From Robertkochia flava (GTDB lineage: Bacteria > Bacteroidota > Bacteroidia > Flavobacteriales > Flavobacteriaceae): a stretch of 64,000 nt of DNA. Positions 27,752 to 36,971 of this stretch are shown in pieces. The stretch covers positions 248,001 to 312,000 of the forward strand of contig NZ_JAINZT010000005.1 of assembly GCF_020166515.1 (NCBI RefSeq). Reading direction: 5' to 3'. Position numbers and translations under genes: made by a program. The stretch's first letter is position 1. Each line of letters begins with the position of its first letter. A model generated the notes under the pieces. It was not told where the DNA came from. It saw only the letters and a list, made by a program, of their open reading frames with translations, and ran no database searches.

Positions 27752-29959
27752 TTATTGAATAGGGTAGAAATAATCGGTCAGGAAGGATCCCAGAGGACCT
27801 TCAATTCCGTCTTTCACCCTGAATATACCTGTTCGCCCGCCATAAAATTTGACGGCGTTATTTCCCTCCCGGATAATGTCCTGAAGGTACTTCTCATATG
27901 AAGTGGCCTGTGGATATTGATTCAGTTCTACATGTTCTACAGACATTGTGTTCGATAAGAGAAATGTTTTTAACTGGCAATCGATAAGGTTGGGAATCTC
28001 AGGAAATACCAGATCACCGGCTTTTGAACTGTCGAAGATCATCACCCAATCGGCAAAATCTGAATACGGAGCACTCGCTGCCCAGGCGTATAATTTGCCG
28101 GTAGTATGTTCCTGCCCTGTACTGTTAATTGATAGTGTATTTCCTGTTTGTGTCCAGTCTAGAGACCAGGCCGGAAGGGTATACTGCGTTTTTGGCTTTT
28201 CATAAGCTTCAATAATGAATGCACCTTTGGATAACAAATAGCGGTAGTAAGGAAATTTGTCGATGAGGTAATATTCATCGAGTCCTGAAAAGGCATCGGT
28301 GGACAAGGTGTTTTGATAAATTTTGTGATAATTATCGTTTTCCTTGTCATTCAACGAGGCGTATCCGTAGAGATAAAGGCCTCCCTCTCCTGTTACGCCA
28401 CCAAAATCGATATTCTTTTTGACAACCATTTCGTTGCTGAAATCGTTGTAATTCAGGGTGCTATTCTCCAAATCATTAATAGCGAGGGTTTTGTATTTCA
28501 AGTTTTGTGTGGGGTATTCTTCACTAACGATCATCAGGCTATCCTGGTTATTGGTGTTTTTCTGGTTGACCACAAAGGTGGTTTCATTGGCCTGGCCTCC
28601 TGTATGGTATTTCCCTTCAGTATAGATCCTGTTAAGGTTGGCAGGGAAACCGGACATGGAAATTTCTGTAGAGACATGAGATGAAGTCAGTGGTTCCATT
28701 TTATTGTTCAGCCTGATCTGTTGTATCTTATTTCTACTCATGTCGTGATAGGTGACAGCCTGGTTCTTCTGGCTTTGATATCCTTTTACCTCAAGAAAGG
28801 TGAGCATGAACGTTTGGTTTTTACCAAACTCAGAATCTGCATGCAATTTAAAGGTTCCTGAATTTTTCAATTGGGTCAGGGCGACGGTTGCTCCGGTGCT
28901 GTCTGAGGCAAAAGCCCAGTAATTATCATAAAGGTCACCCAAAAGATTTTCCGGAGTCGATATGGTTATCAATAAACGTTTTACTTCTACAGGTATCTCA
29001 AGTTCAGATACATTACCAAGCGTGTCCTTGGCAAATAACTGAAATGTAAGTTCGCCGGGAGGATAATTTTCAGGGTCAATTCCCAGGCTTCCCAACATTC
29101 CTGAAGTACTCATAAGAAGGGTGTCTGAGGCAACAACCAGTCCGAGTTGAGTAACATTGCTATATTCATCAGTGGCCTGGGCGCTAAAATTAATAGGACT
29201 ATCAAAGACCTGCCCGGCTTCCAATTCCTGGGAAATAATAACCGGGCCTGTATTATCGGAAATAAAGTTCAAATGATGAAAGGCAATATTATTTGCCTTG
29301 TCGGTGGCAGAGATTACTACCGTATTCGGACCGTCTTCAAGAATTGCCGTGTCTAAATTAAAGGCATAAGCCGTACTGTCTGCAAGAACTTCCAGAAGAT
29401 TTCCGTTCAACTCGGCTTTGACCTCGCTGAGTTCCTGGTTTTCCTCAACATTAAAAGTGACCTCATTGTCGCTCCCGTTGATGATCGTATCGGGGCTCAG
29501 GGATACATCCGATATTACCGGAACCTCATTATCGACGATAATGTCCAGCTCATTTGAATTTTGATTCCCTGCATTATCAGTAGCGGTTACTTTTAAAGTA
29601 TACAAGGTTTGAGTTTTGTTGAGCTTTATGCCCTTAGACTGGTAGTTGCTCAGATCTATGGTAATGCTAAAGGGAGCTGTGGTATCCTCCCCCACCTTGT
29701 TGTTGTCTATAAATGCCTCGATCATCTGGATGCCATTCGCGTCCTTTGCATCAACTTGTACAGTGATCTCCCGGGATACCACGGGAGGATTTGCGGGGTC
29801 GGTCGTGGATGTTGGGGGTAGTCCGGCAATGGCGAGCTCTACGGTAGGAGGGGTGCTGTCGTTTTCCAAAGGATCGGGTACGGGATCACTTTTGGAACAG
29901 GCGCTGAGGAGTAGAAAGGCCACCAAAATGACCGTCAAAAAGGGTTGCTTCTTTGTCAT
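27752..29959 (-). CDS. Surface lipoprotein with Ig-like modules, paralog 2
   Basis: The 735-aa protein has a lipobox (LLSAC) followed by SKSD. Ig-like modules at about residues 35-330 include one whose amino acid sequence is the same as in paralog 3 over some 75 residues (from PPVVSREIT to TDNAGNQ). The middle region (about 340-550) is different, and the C-terminal domain is related (HTTGKLYAW, FPEIPNL, YEKYLQDII). No enzyme motif is visible, so an adhesive, recognition or scaffolding role is only a guess. It lies 30 bp after paralog 1 and 43 bp before paralog 3, which implies one transcript. Confidence 0.87.
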   Translation of the reverse strand: MTKKQPFLTVILVAFLLLSACSKSDPVPDPLENDSTPPTVELAIAGLPPTSTTDPANPPVVSREITVQVDAKDANGIQMIEAFIDNNKVGEDTTAPFSITIDLSNYQSKGIKLNKTQTLYTLKVTATDNAGNQNSNELDIIVDNEVPVISDVSLSPDTIINGSDNEVTFNVEENQELSEVKAELNGNLLEVLADSTAYAFNLDTAILEDGPNTVVISATDKANNIAFHHLNFISDNTGPVIISQELEAGQVFDSPINFSAQATDEYSNVTQLGLVVASDTLLMSTSGMLGSLGIDPENYPPGELTFQLFAKDTLGNVSELEIPVEVKRLLITISTPENLLGDLYDNYWAFASDSTGATVALTQLKNSGTFKLHADSEFGKNQTFMLTFLEVKGYQSQKNQAVTYHDMSRNKIQQIRLNNKMEPLTSSHVSTEISMSGFPANLNRIYTEGKYHTGGQANETTFVVNQKNTNNQDSLMIVSEEYPTQNLKYKTLAINDLENSTLNYNDFSNEMVVKKNIDFGGVTGEGGLYLYGYASLNDKENDNYHKIYQNTLSTDAFSGLDEYYLIDKFPYYRYLLSKGAFIIEAYEKPKTQYTLPAWSLDWTQTGNTLSINSTGQEHTTGKLYAWAASAPYSDFADWVMIFDSSKAGDLVFPEIPNLIDCQLKTFLLSNTMSVEHVELNQYPQATSYEKYLQDIIREGNNAVKFYGGRTGIFRVKDGIEGPLGSFLTDYFYPIQ
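29565..29800 (-). repeat. Near-identical 236-bp block, copy B
   Basis: This is the partner of 27311-27546, lying in the same position of the 735-aa lipoprotein gene. Four of the six differences are synonymous-looking A/G changes, which suggests recent copying between the two genes. Confidence 0.93.
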
Positions 29960-29989
29960 AATAAATGTGAACTAGGCAGTTTTAAATAA

Positions 29990-32812
29990 TTAGTAAAAGG
30001 GTCTCTCAATTGTCCAGAGCAGTGGTTTCCAATTGTTGATTACTTTGAAAACACTTTCAGCTCTTCTGGAGACCAGATAATGATCGTTATGGTTGTGCCG
30101 GATGATCTTTTGAAGATAGCCGGAGTATCCGTTCAGGTCTGAATATTTCGTTACTGCAAGTTCCCTCATGATAAGCTGCTGGCTCTGACTTAGTTCATAA
30201 AAAGGTGTTCCGGATACACTTTCCGGGAGTTGCGGAAGTTGAAAAGTAGTTCTGGTCTGACTGTTAAAACGGACAAACCAATTGTACATTACCGGGTCAC
30301 CTTGGGGATGCATAAACAAGGCTCTCCCCGTATCATGGCCTGAACCGGAAATACTTAGTTGGATGTTATTTCCTGCTTGAACAAAATCAACTCCCCAGTC
30401 AGGCTTATTGTACTCACTAAATGGAAGTGACTCGTGAATGTAGTAATATGTCGAGGTGTACACTTCGGTTCTATACTGGTGCAAACCGTTAAGGAAAGGC
30501 ATATTTCCCTGAATCACATCGCCATAGAATAATTGATGATACTGATCTTTGATAAAGGCCTCCTCTGAAGTGAATCCTTTCAATCGGATTCCGAATGGTT
30601 CCGAGATATTGTTAAAGGTGATCGGTATCCGGTCGATATTATCCCCGGAGAATTCGGTTTTTAGCAAGGTGTCTGATGTGGGTAATGGCCTGCTTAGAGT
30701 TGAAATCAGGTAGTCGTTGGTTACCCTGTTATGCATGTATACATAGGCGAAATCAGGTTCAGGTATACTTATATCGCTATACGAACTGGTACCTATTTGG
30801 AAGGAATTGTTGGAAACTACTCCGGAATGAACCGATGCTTTACTGACGATCTTATCGGTAATGTCAAAACCTTCGATCGGGTAACTGTTCGATTCCCATG
30901 CGCTTGTTTGGGGGTGAAGGCGAAGGTTGATGTAATTTAAATTCTGGCGATCAAGATCGTAGAGTGAGAAAAGATTTGCCTGGGAGTTTGGGCTCGAGGA
31001 GCCCTTTCTGTAAAAGGTCAATATGAACTTTTGGTTCGGAGCAAATTCTCCTGGAGCGTGGAGGCGAACTTCTTTGTTAGGGGCTAGTTCCGATTCAGCT
31101 ACAAGTGCCCCTGTTTCATCGGATATAAATACCCGATCTTCAGAGAAGAAACCGGGAAATCCGGCGGGTACACGAATGGTGATCAATTTTCTCTTAATAG
31201 TTGCAAAATATGTTTGTGTAGTTATATTTCCCAGGGTATCCGAGGCTTCTATAATAAGCTCCGCTTGACCAGCATTGCTCAGTTCCGGATTGAAATCTAC
31301 GAGCAAGGATTCATCCTTAACGCTATAAAGGAGAGTGTTGTTTGCCGAAATTTTAATGCTGTCGGTTAAAGCGGTATGATCGATGGCCAGAATATTGATG
31401 GGAACAAGCGAGTCGATGACCTGATCATTAAATAACCCTGATGTCGTTAGCTCTGGCCCGGTATTATCCGTAAGAAATTCCCGATTTTTTACTGTCACGT
31501 TGCGAGCTGCATCCATGGCGGTGATGGTTAAGGTGTGCCACCCTTCTGATAGTTCTCCGGTATTAATATTAAGCCTGTAGCCGGAACTATCTCTGGAAAA
31601 TTCCTTGAAAGTTCCATCGATTTGAATAGCTACGCTGTCTAGTAGGTGGTTGTCTGAAACTTCAAAATATACCGGATTCTCCATGCCGGTAAGTCCCTTT
31701 TTGTTTTTTAGGGTGAGTGCTGAAATTACCGGTTTTATGTTATCTACATAGACTTGCTGACTAATAGAATCCATATTTCCTGCAAGATCGGAAACAATGA
31801 CTTTTAAGGTAGATAAAGTGTCGGATTTGTTACCTGAAATCGTTTTTTGATGCATCCCGGTCAGATCGATTAACAACTCATAGGGGCTTACCGTATCCTT
31901 TACCTTTAAATGGCTGTCCATATAGGCCATAACCTCTTTAATTCCTGAATTATCCTCGGCGCTAATCTCCAGTAAAGCGAATTTGGCTACTACCGGGATG
32001 GCTGATGGATCCTCGGAAATAGAAACAATTGTAAGATCTTCCGGTGTACTTCCGCTGCTAAGTTGGGTTAGTTCTGATAATGGCAGGGTATTGTCTGAAA
32101 TAAATTTGACCGTGTGCTCTGCCTGTAACCCGACCTGATCTGTTGCACTTATAGAAAGGGTATGAGGGCCGTCCGGAAGCACAGAGGTATCAATATTAAA
32201 TTGATAGGCAAGGCTGTCTGTGGTAATCTCAATGGGGAGGTCGTCTACAAGTGCTGCTACAGATACTAATTGCTCATTGTCTGTAGCAACAAAACTTACC
32301 GGATTAACGGCTCCTTTAATAAGCGTGTCAGATTTTATGGTAACCTGGCTGATCACCGGCATTTCAGAGTCTACGATTACAATTTGCTCAACGGAAGAAA
32401 CATTGTCTGCAAGATCGTATGCAGAAACTTTAAGATTATATTTTGTTTGGGTTTTATTTAGTTTGATTCCCTTGGCTGTAAATTCGGAAAAATCGATGGA
32501 GATCTTAAACGGTGCCTCAGTATCTTCACCGGCCTTTACCAGGTTAACAAATGCCTCTACTTTTGCGATTCCTTTTGCATCTTCTGCGGCGATCTCGATC
32601 TCTATTTGTTGTCCTACTATTGCGGTAGTGGTATCCTCTTCATTTGCTGCATTTTCTGTTGAACTTCCGATGATATTGAAACTTACGATTGGTGGAGTAT
32701 TATCAACCGCTTCTGAAGTTTCTCCAACCTGTCTCGCAGTGGACTCATCATCCTTAGAGCAGGCAAAAAATAAGAGGAGGATGAGTAGCAGGGCTTTGTA
32801 GAAGGTTTGCAT
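29990..32812 (-). CDS. Surface lipoprotein with duplicated Ig-like modules, paralog 1
   Basis: The 940-aa protein has a lipobox (LFFAC) followed by SKDDES, again a surface-export type tail. It is about 200 residues longer than its neighbours because the pair of Ig-like modules is duplicated: the pattern DNTPP/DNTLP...AAEDAKGIAKVEAF...ISATDQVG...FISDNT recurs as ISAEDNSGIKEVMAY...ITAMDAARN...FLTDNT. The C-terminal domain (HDTGRALFM, LPQLPES, YSGYLQKII) is shared with both paralogs. It is the first gene of the tandem operon, with its own -7 box at 32832-32839. Confidence 0.88.
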   Translation of the reverse strand: MQTFYKALLLILLLFFACSKDDESTARQVGETSEAVDNTPPIVSFNIIGSSTENAANEEDTTTAIVGQQIEIEIAAEDAKGIAKVEAFVNLVKAGEDTEAPFKISIDFSEFTAKGIKLNKTQTKYNLKVSAYDLADNVSSVEQIVIVDSEMPVISQVTIKSDTLIKGAVNPVSFVATDNEQLVSVAALVDDLPIEITTDSLAYQFNIDTSVLPDGPHTLSISATDQVGLQAEHTVKFISDNTLPLSELTQLSSGSTPEDLTIVSISEDPSAIPVVAKFALLEISAEDNSGIKEVMAYMDSHLKVKDTVSPYELLIDLTGMHQKTISGNKSDTLSTLKVIVSDLAGNMDSISQQVYVDNIKPVISALTLKNKKGLTGMENPVYFEVSDNHLLDSVAIQIDGTFKEFSRDSSGYRLNINTGELSEGWHTLTITAMDAARNVTVKNREFLTDNTGPELTTSGLFNDQVIDSLVPINILAIDHTALTDSIKISANNTLLYSVKDESLLVDFNPELSNAGQAELIIEASDTLGNITTQTYFATIKRKLITIRVPAGFPGFFSEDRVFISDETGALVAESELAPNKEVRLHAPGEFAPNQKFILTFYRKGSSSPNSQANLFSLYDLDRQNLNYINLRLHPQTSAWESNSYPIEGFDITDKIVSKASVHSGVVSNNSFQIGTSSYSDISIPEPDFAYVYMHNRVTNDYLISTLSRPLPTSDTLLKTEFSGDNIDRIPITFNNISEPFGIRLKGFTSEEAFIKDQYHQLFYGDVIQGNMPFLNGLHQYRTEVYTSTYYYIHESLPFSEYNKPDWGVDFVQAGNNIQLSISGSGHDTGRALFMHPQGDPVMYNWFVRFNSQTRTTFQLPQLPESVSGTPFYELSQSQQLIMRELAVTKYSDLNGYSGYLQKIIRHNHNDHYLVSRRAESVFKVINNWKPLLWTIERPFY

Positions 32813-32831
32813 AATGTAGGATATATTCGAT

Positions 32832-32839
32832 CAAATATA
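32832..32839 (-). promoter_or_regulatory. Putative -7 element of lipoprotein operon
   Basis: Read on the minus strand this is TATATTTG, an exact match to TAnnTTTG, 19 bp before the start of the 940-aa lipoprotein gene. It suggests that the three paralogs have a promoter separate from the upstream DUF4268 gene. Confidence 0.55.
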
Positions 32840-32886
32840 ACATATATCCTCAAAAAAAAGATGATAAAATCAAGATTTTATGAAAC

Positions 32887-33315
32887 TCAGGCCTTAATAA
32901 AATCCCTGAAATCCTCGAAGAATTCTTCAAACCTGTCCATCTTCTCCACAAAGAATTCCATGGTTTCCTGCCAGGTGTTTTTGTTGTGAATACTTACTCC
33001 TTCCTTAAGCACATAGATCCTGGAGATCTCCTTGCCATTATCCAGGAAATAGATGTCTTCGTAGACCGCCTCGGGAAGATAGTTCTCTGTAAGGACCGTT
33101 TTAAGGGATTGCAGTTTTTCGTAGTATTTGATCCTGTTCTCCAGGTCCTGGTCTTCGATATCCAGCACGACCAAGGCTTTTTTGGTGTCAAAATGGAATT
33201 TAAAGGCAAAGTCGCGAATGCCTGTGTTGTACAGTGTCCATTTCCTCGGGAATGATTTCCCGAAAGCGATCCAGAATTCCTGTCGTATTTTTTTTGATTC
33301 TTCCCTGCTAAACAT
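32887..33315 (-). CDS. DUF4268 domain protein
   Basis: The 142-aa protein is cytosolic and charged, with EFWIAFGKSFPRKWTLYNTGI near the start and FHFDTKKALVVLDIED, a layout that I recall as DUF4268. This domain occurs alone and fused to nuclease-like proteins, but no catalytic motif is evident here. It starts 1 bp after the ZIP transporter stop codon and is the last gene of a three-gene operon with the methyltransferase and transporter. Confidence 0.75.
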   Translation of the reverse strand: MFSREESKKIRQEFWIAFGKSFPRKWTLYNTGIRDFAFKFHFDTKKALVVLDIEDQDLENRIKYYEKLQSLKTVLTENYLPEAVYEDIYFLDNGKEISRIYVLKEGVSIHNKNTWQETMEFFVEKMDRFEEFFEDFRDFIKA

Positions 33316-33316
33316 A

Positions 33317-34003
33317 TTACATAAAAAAGGCGATGCTGATTCCCAGAACGATAACTGCTAATTTATTGATATTAAATTTATGTCCTTCCGAACTTTCGAA
33401 CAGGATAACGGTGGCGATATGGAAAAAGATCCCTACCACCAGCGCCTGGATCTCGCGGTAATACGGTTGAATAAGATCGGAATGGGCGGCCGTATAGGTG
33501 CCCAGGGGGGTCATCATAGCGAAAAGCACCAGGAATACCGCTGTTTTTCCTTTGCTGATATTGGAATGGATAAAAAAGGCGCTCAGGATGATGGCAACCG
33601 GCAGCTTATGGACCACCACCCCGTAAACCAGGTGATTATGTCCGGATATGGGGAATCCTTCCAGGAAGGCGTGAAGACTAAGGCTCAGGAACAGGGGCCA
33701 TGGAAACCGATTGGCTTCCTTGTCCAGGTGCATGTGTCCGTGTTCGGCACCTTTCGAGAAAAATTCCAGAAAGATCTGCAACAGGATCCCGGCCATGATC
33801 CACAATCCGATGACCTTATCGGGCTCGTGCCGGTGGTCGTGGCTGTCGAACAGGTGCGGCAAAAGCTCAAATATGGTGACCGAGAGGAGGAAGGCTCCGC
33901 TAAAGGCCAGGAACAACTTGATGAACTCTTTGTTCTTTGGGGTAAACACCAGAACAAACAGGTAACCTGCGATAACGGCCAGAATAGGGAGGATGTAATT
34001 CAT
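33317..34003 (-). CDS. ZIP family metal transporter
   Basis: The 228-aa inner-membrane protein has about eight helices. The ZIP metal-site motifs are visible: LHAFLEGFPISGHN in the fourth helix and VVHKLPVAIILSAFF in the fifth. A His-rich loop (FDSHDHRHEPD, then HGHMHLDKE) lies between helices 2 and 4, as in many zinc carriers. It probably imports zinc or another divalent metal. It sits 4 bp after the methyltransferase gene. Confidence 0.9.
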   Translation of the reverse strand: MNYILPILAVIAGYLFVLVFTPKNKEFIKLFLAFSGAFLLSVTIFELLPHLFDSHDHRHEPDKVIGLWIMAGILLQIFLEFFSKGAEHGHMHLDKEANRFPWPLFLSLSLHAFLEGFPISGHNHLVYGVVVHKLPVAIILSAFFIHSNISKGKTAVFLVLFAMMTPLGTYTAAHSDLIQPYYREIQALVVGIFFHIATVILFESSEGHKFNINKLAVIVLGISIAFFM

Positions 34004-34007
34004 GAAT

Positions 34008-34739
34008 TTATTTAAAGATCATTACCAGCCTGTCTGAAGAGGTGGGATGATATTTATTGAGTTTGTAATCGCCAAATATGTCCAGGAGGTAAATTCCGGC
34101 CCTTTCAAAGAGGTCTTCAAAATCGGCAAGACTCAGGGCTTTTACGCGTTCGGTAAAAAAATAAGGGGTATTCTCATGCTCGAACCTGATATCCTTATAG
34201 ATATACCCATCTTCTTCATAGCGTTTGATGTGGAATGTAATGCCTTCCATCTCTGTTTTGCTCTCCGGTATCAGACGATCCTTTACCTGGGTAACATTCA
34301 TAAAGTCGATCACCCCCAATCCATTCGCATTCAATCCGCGTTTCATCATTTCGAGGGTTCTCAGGTGGTCGGTGTCATCATCGAAAAACCCAAAGGAGGT
34401 AAACAGGTTAACGATCGCGTCGTAACTGCCGGGGTAGGGCGCTCTCATATCGTGGATATGAAAACTGAGGGCGTCTGATTCAAACTTTCTGGCATAGTTG
34501 ATATTGTTTTCACAAATATCAATGCCTTTTACCCGGTAGCCCATATCGCGCAGCATCACTGCATGCCGGCCTCTTCCACACCCGACGTCGAGAACGGAGG
34601 CTTTCTCCGGAAGGTTCAGGTAGGTAGTCAGGTTCTGCATGAACAGCTCGGCTTCTCTGCGGTTGCGTTCCCGGTACAGGATATGATAAAAGTCGGTATC
34701 AAACCAATCGGTGTACCAATTTGCGATCTCCTTGTTCAT
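34008..34739 (-). CDS. Class I SAM-dependent methyltransferase
   Basis: The 243-aa cytosolic enzyme has a Rossmann methyltransferase core: motif I VLDVGCGRGRHA at about residues 48-59, an acidic residue in KGIDICENN, HIHDMRAPYPGSYDAIVNLFTSFG (motifs II-IV), and RGLNANGLGVIDFMN. The substrate is unknown. It starts WYTDWFDTDFYHILYRERN, a common beginning in Bacteroidota methyltransferases. It is the first gene of an operon with the ZIP transporter and DUF4268 genes, divergent from the THUMP methyltransferase. Confidence 0.9.
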   Translation of the reverse strand: MNKEIANWYTDWFDTDFYHILYRERNRREAELFMQNLTTYLNLPEKASVLDVGCGRGRHAVMLRDMGYRVKGIDICENNINYARKFESDALSFHIHDMRAPYPGSYDAIVNLFTSFGFFDDDTDHLRTLEMMKRGLNANGLGVIDFMNVTQVKDRLIPESKTEMEGITFHIKRYEEDGYIYKDIRFEHENTPYFFTERVKALSLADFEDLFERAGIYLLDIFGDYKLNKYHPTSSDRLVMIFK

Positions 34740-34766
34740 AAATTTAGTTAGGCCACTAAATTAACG

Positions 34767-34774
34767 TATTTTTG
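34767..34774 (+). promoter_or_regulatory. Putative -7 element
   Basis: TATTTTTG matches TAnnTTTG exactly and lies 20 bp before the THUMP methyltransferase start. A TTT at 34743-34745, 21 bp upstream, may serve as the -33 element. Confidence 0.45.
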
Positions 34775-34794
34775 TTAGCTGATAAATGCAAATT

Positions 34795-35949
34795 ATGGCA
34801 AATAATTTCAAAATGGTAGCCAAAACCATGTATGGTTTTGAAGACCTGCTGGCGGAAGAATTGAAGGATCTGGGGGCCATCAATGTGGAGCCGGGGGTGA
34901 GAAGTGTAAGTTTCGAGGGAGATACCGGTTTTATGTATAAGGCCAACCTGTGCCTGAGAACCGCTATAAAGATCCTGAAACCTATACAGACCTTCTTTGT
35001 GCGCAGCGAGCAGGACCTATACGATAAGGTCTACCGGATGGAGTGGGAGCGACTGATGAAGGTGAACCATACTTTTGCCATAGATGCCACCGTGAACTCG
35101 GAGCTTTTTAATCATTCCAAGTACATCGCCTTAAAGACCAAGGACGCTATCGTAGACCGTTTTAGAAATATCCTGGGGAAACGCCCCGATGTGGATATCA
35201 AATACCCGGACCTGCGGGTGAACATCCATATACAGCGTAACCAGGTAACCATCTCCCTGGACAGCAGCGGGCAGTCGTTGCACCAAAGGGGGTATCGTAC
35301 CGCCACCAATATAGCCCCTATTAACGAAGTGCTGGCCGCAGGGATCCTGTTGCACAGTGGCTGGGACGGTCAATCTGATTTTCTCGACCCCATGTGCGGT
35401 AGCGGAACCCTTTGTATTGAAGCCGCCATGATCGCATGTAATATTCCGGCGAATATCAATCGCAGGGAATTTGCCTTTGAAAAGTGGGCAGACTACGACG
35501 AGGAGCTTTTTGAAAAGATCACCGAGAGCAGCCTGAAAAAAACCCGGGAGTTTCATCACAAGATCTACGGGTATGACAAGGCACCATCTGCCGCTATTAA
35601 GGCTAAGGATAACGTGAAGAACGCCAACCTGGCCGATTACATCAAGATCGAGCAAAAGAACTTTTTCGAAAGCGAAAAGGAGACCGAAGGTAAACTTCAT
35701 ATGGTATTTAATCCGCCGTACGGACAGCGACTGGAGATCGATATGCCCGACTTTTACAGCAAGATCGGGGATACCCTCAAGAATAGCTACCCAAATACCG
35801 ATGCCTGGTTTATCACCGCAGACCTGGAGGCGGTTAAACAGGTCGGACTGCGACCTTCCCGAAAGATCAAGGTCTTTAACGGAAAACTGGAAAGCCGCTT
35901 GTATAAATATGAGATCTACGAGGGGAGTAAAAAAGCAAAGTATAACTGA
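34795..35949 (+). CDS. THUMP-domain RNA methyltransferase, RlmL/YpsC-like
   Basis: The 384-aa enzyme is predicted to methylate guanosine in 23S rRNA (m2G type). An N-terminal ferredoxin-like/THUMP region (about 1-165) is followed by a methyltransferase domain with DPMCGSGTLCIEA as the SAM loop and NPPYGQRL as the catalytic NPPY motif, then WFITADLE near the end. ATG 34795 is preferred to the in-frame ATG at 34786 because homologs begin close to MANNFKMVAKTMYGFED. It precedes a small membrane protein gene by 26 bp. Confidence 0.9.
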   Translation: MANNFKMVAKTMYGFEDLLAEELKDLGAINVEPGVRSVSFEGDTGFMYKANLCLRTAIKILKPIQTFFVRSEQDLYDKVYRMEWERLMKVNHTFAIDATVNSELFNHSKYIALKTKDAIVDRFRNILGKRPDVDIKYPDLRVNIHIQRNQVTISLDSSGQSLHQRGYRTATNIAPINEVLAAGILLHSGWDGQSDFLDPMCGSGTLCIEAAMIACNIPANINRREFAFEKWADYDEELFEKITESSLKKTREFHHKIYGYDKAPSAAIKAKDNVKNANLADYIKIEQKNFFESEKETEGKLHMVFNPPYGQRLEIDMPDFYSKIGDTLKNSYPNTDAWFITADLEAVKQVGLRPSRKIKVFNGKLESRLYKYEIYEGSKKAKYN

Positions 35950-35975
35950 TCGACCAAACCCAAAAAACCTGAACC

Positions 35976-36209
35976 ATGAAACCAAAAGCAAAAGCCTTAC
36001 TCTATAATTTCCTCGGATTTGTGATCCTCTTCCTGGTCTTTCGTTTTGGCTTGCTGTATCTGTTTCCGGATCAGTATATCCTGATGCTGCTTTTCGCGGT
36101 GATCAGCGCATCCGTAATTTCTCCTAAGTTTGGAGTGGTTGTGGAGAACGGTCAGGAACGCGTGAAAATGAAATGGGTACTGCTTAAAGGTGTCCGGGAC
36201 GTCACCTGA
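35976..36209 (+). CDS. Small two-helix membrane protein
   Basis: The 77-aa product has two hydrophobic helices (LLYNFLGFVILFLVFRFGLLY and ILMLLFAVISASVI) and a short basic C-terminal tail. I do not recognise a named family. It follows the THUMP methyltransferase on the same strand and ends 6 bp from the convergent DUF6048 gene. Confidence 0.7.
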   Translation: MKPKAKALLYNFLGFVILFLVFRFGLLYLFPDQYILMLLFAVISASVISPKFGVVVENGQERVKMKWVLLKGVRDVT

Positions 36210-36215
36210 TTCCCG

Positions 36216-36971
36216 TTAATTATCCAATTCTTCCTTCTTCTTTGGCTTATTCGCGGTCTTAAAGATGGGAATGAGGTAGCTTATTGTGTAGTTGTACCCC
36301 ACGCCAAACCGGCTTCCGTCAGTCACCTTATTAAAGCCCGGGATATAGAGGTTCGGGAACACATCCGATTCGCTGTCGTTGATCAGGTAATGCAGACGCA
36401 CCGTAGCTCCCATGTACAGATTGGTAAACATCTCCACCTTTAATCCCAGAACCACCTCTGCCCATTGTGCAGTGAGACCGCTGTATTCCCCAAGGTTTTC
36501 TGTTCCCGGAAAATCTTCTGTATTTTCATTCCAGTACTGGTCGGTGGTGTAAATACGGTAGGAGTTCAGAGTCTGACTGAAGGCGCTGAATCCGCCGCGG
36601 AGCCCAACGCTGATGATATTGTGCATCCCGTACCAGTTTTCATACGTGTTCCAGTCTATCCCTGCCTTCAGGTAATTCCCTTCGGTGGTAAAATTGAAGT
36701 TGTCTTCTTCGGTGGTTTTCTTTTCCGTTCCCAATTCTGCAGCCAGGTATAGATTTTCTGATAGCCTGAAATCGCCCACCAGTTCCAGTCCCTGGTAACT
36801 CTCGTCGAGTAAAGATCGCAGGGGCTTACTCAGGTCTATCCCAACCCTTAGCCCGTATTTCTGGTAATAGGTGGGCCCTGCCGGGAGGCTGTCGGTTTTA
36901 CCCGTGGTCTCCTGGGCGGTAAGCTGTGCTGCAAAGAGCAGCATAAGAATGCTAATGGTATATTTTAACAT
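36216..36971 (-). CDS. DUF6048 family outer-membrane protein
   Basis: The 251-aa protein has a signal peptide (MLKYTISILMLLFAAQLTAQ). The mature part begins with a polar linker and YYQKYGLRVGIDLSKPLRS, then amphipathic strands typical of a small outer-membrane barrel (LYLAAELGTEK, YLKAGIDWN, VGLRGGFS, LYMGATVRLHYL, FGVGYNYTISYLIPIF). In Flavobacteriaceae this protein is commonly found next to a DUF6452 lipoprotein and rlmD, as here. It overlaps the upstream gene by 20 bp. Function is unknown. Confidence 0.8.
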   Translation of the reverse strand: MLKYTISILMLLFAAQLTAQETTGKTDSLPAGPTYYQKYGLRVGIDLSKPLRSLLDESYQGLELVGDFRLSENLYLAAELGTEKKTTEEDNFNFTTEGNYLKAGIDWNTYENWYGMHNIISVGLRGGFSAFSQTLNSYRIYTTDQYWNENTEDFPGTENLGEYSGLTAQWAEVVLGLKVEMFTNLYMGATVRLHYLINDSESDVFPNLYIPGFNKVTDGSRFGVGYNYTISYLIPIFKTANKPKKKEELDN

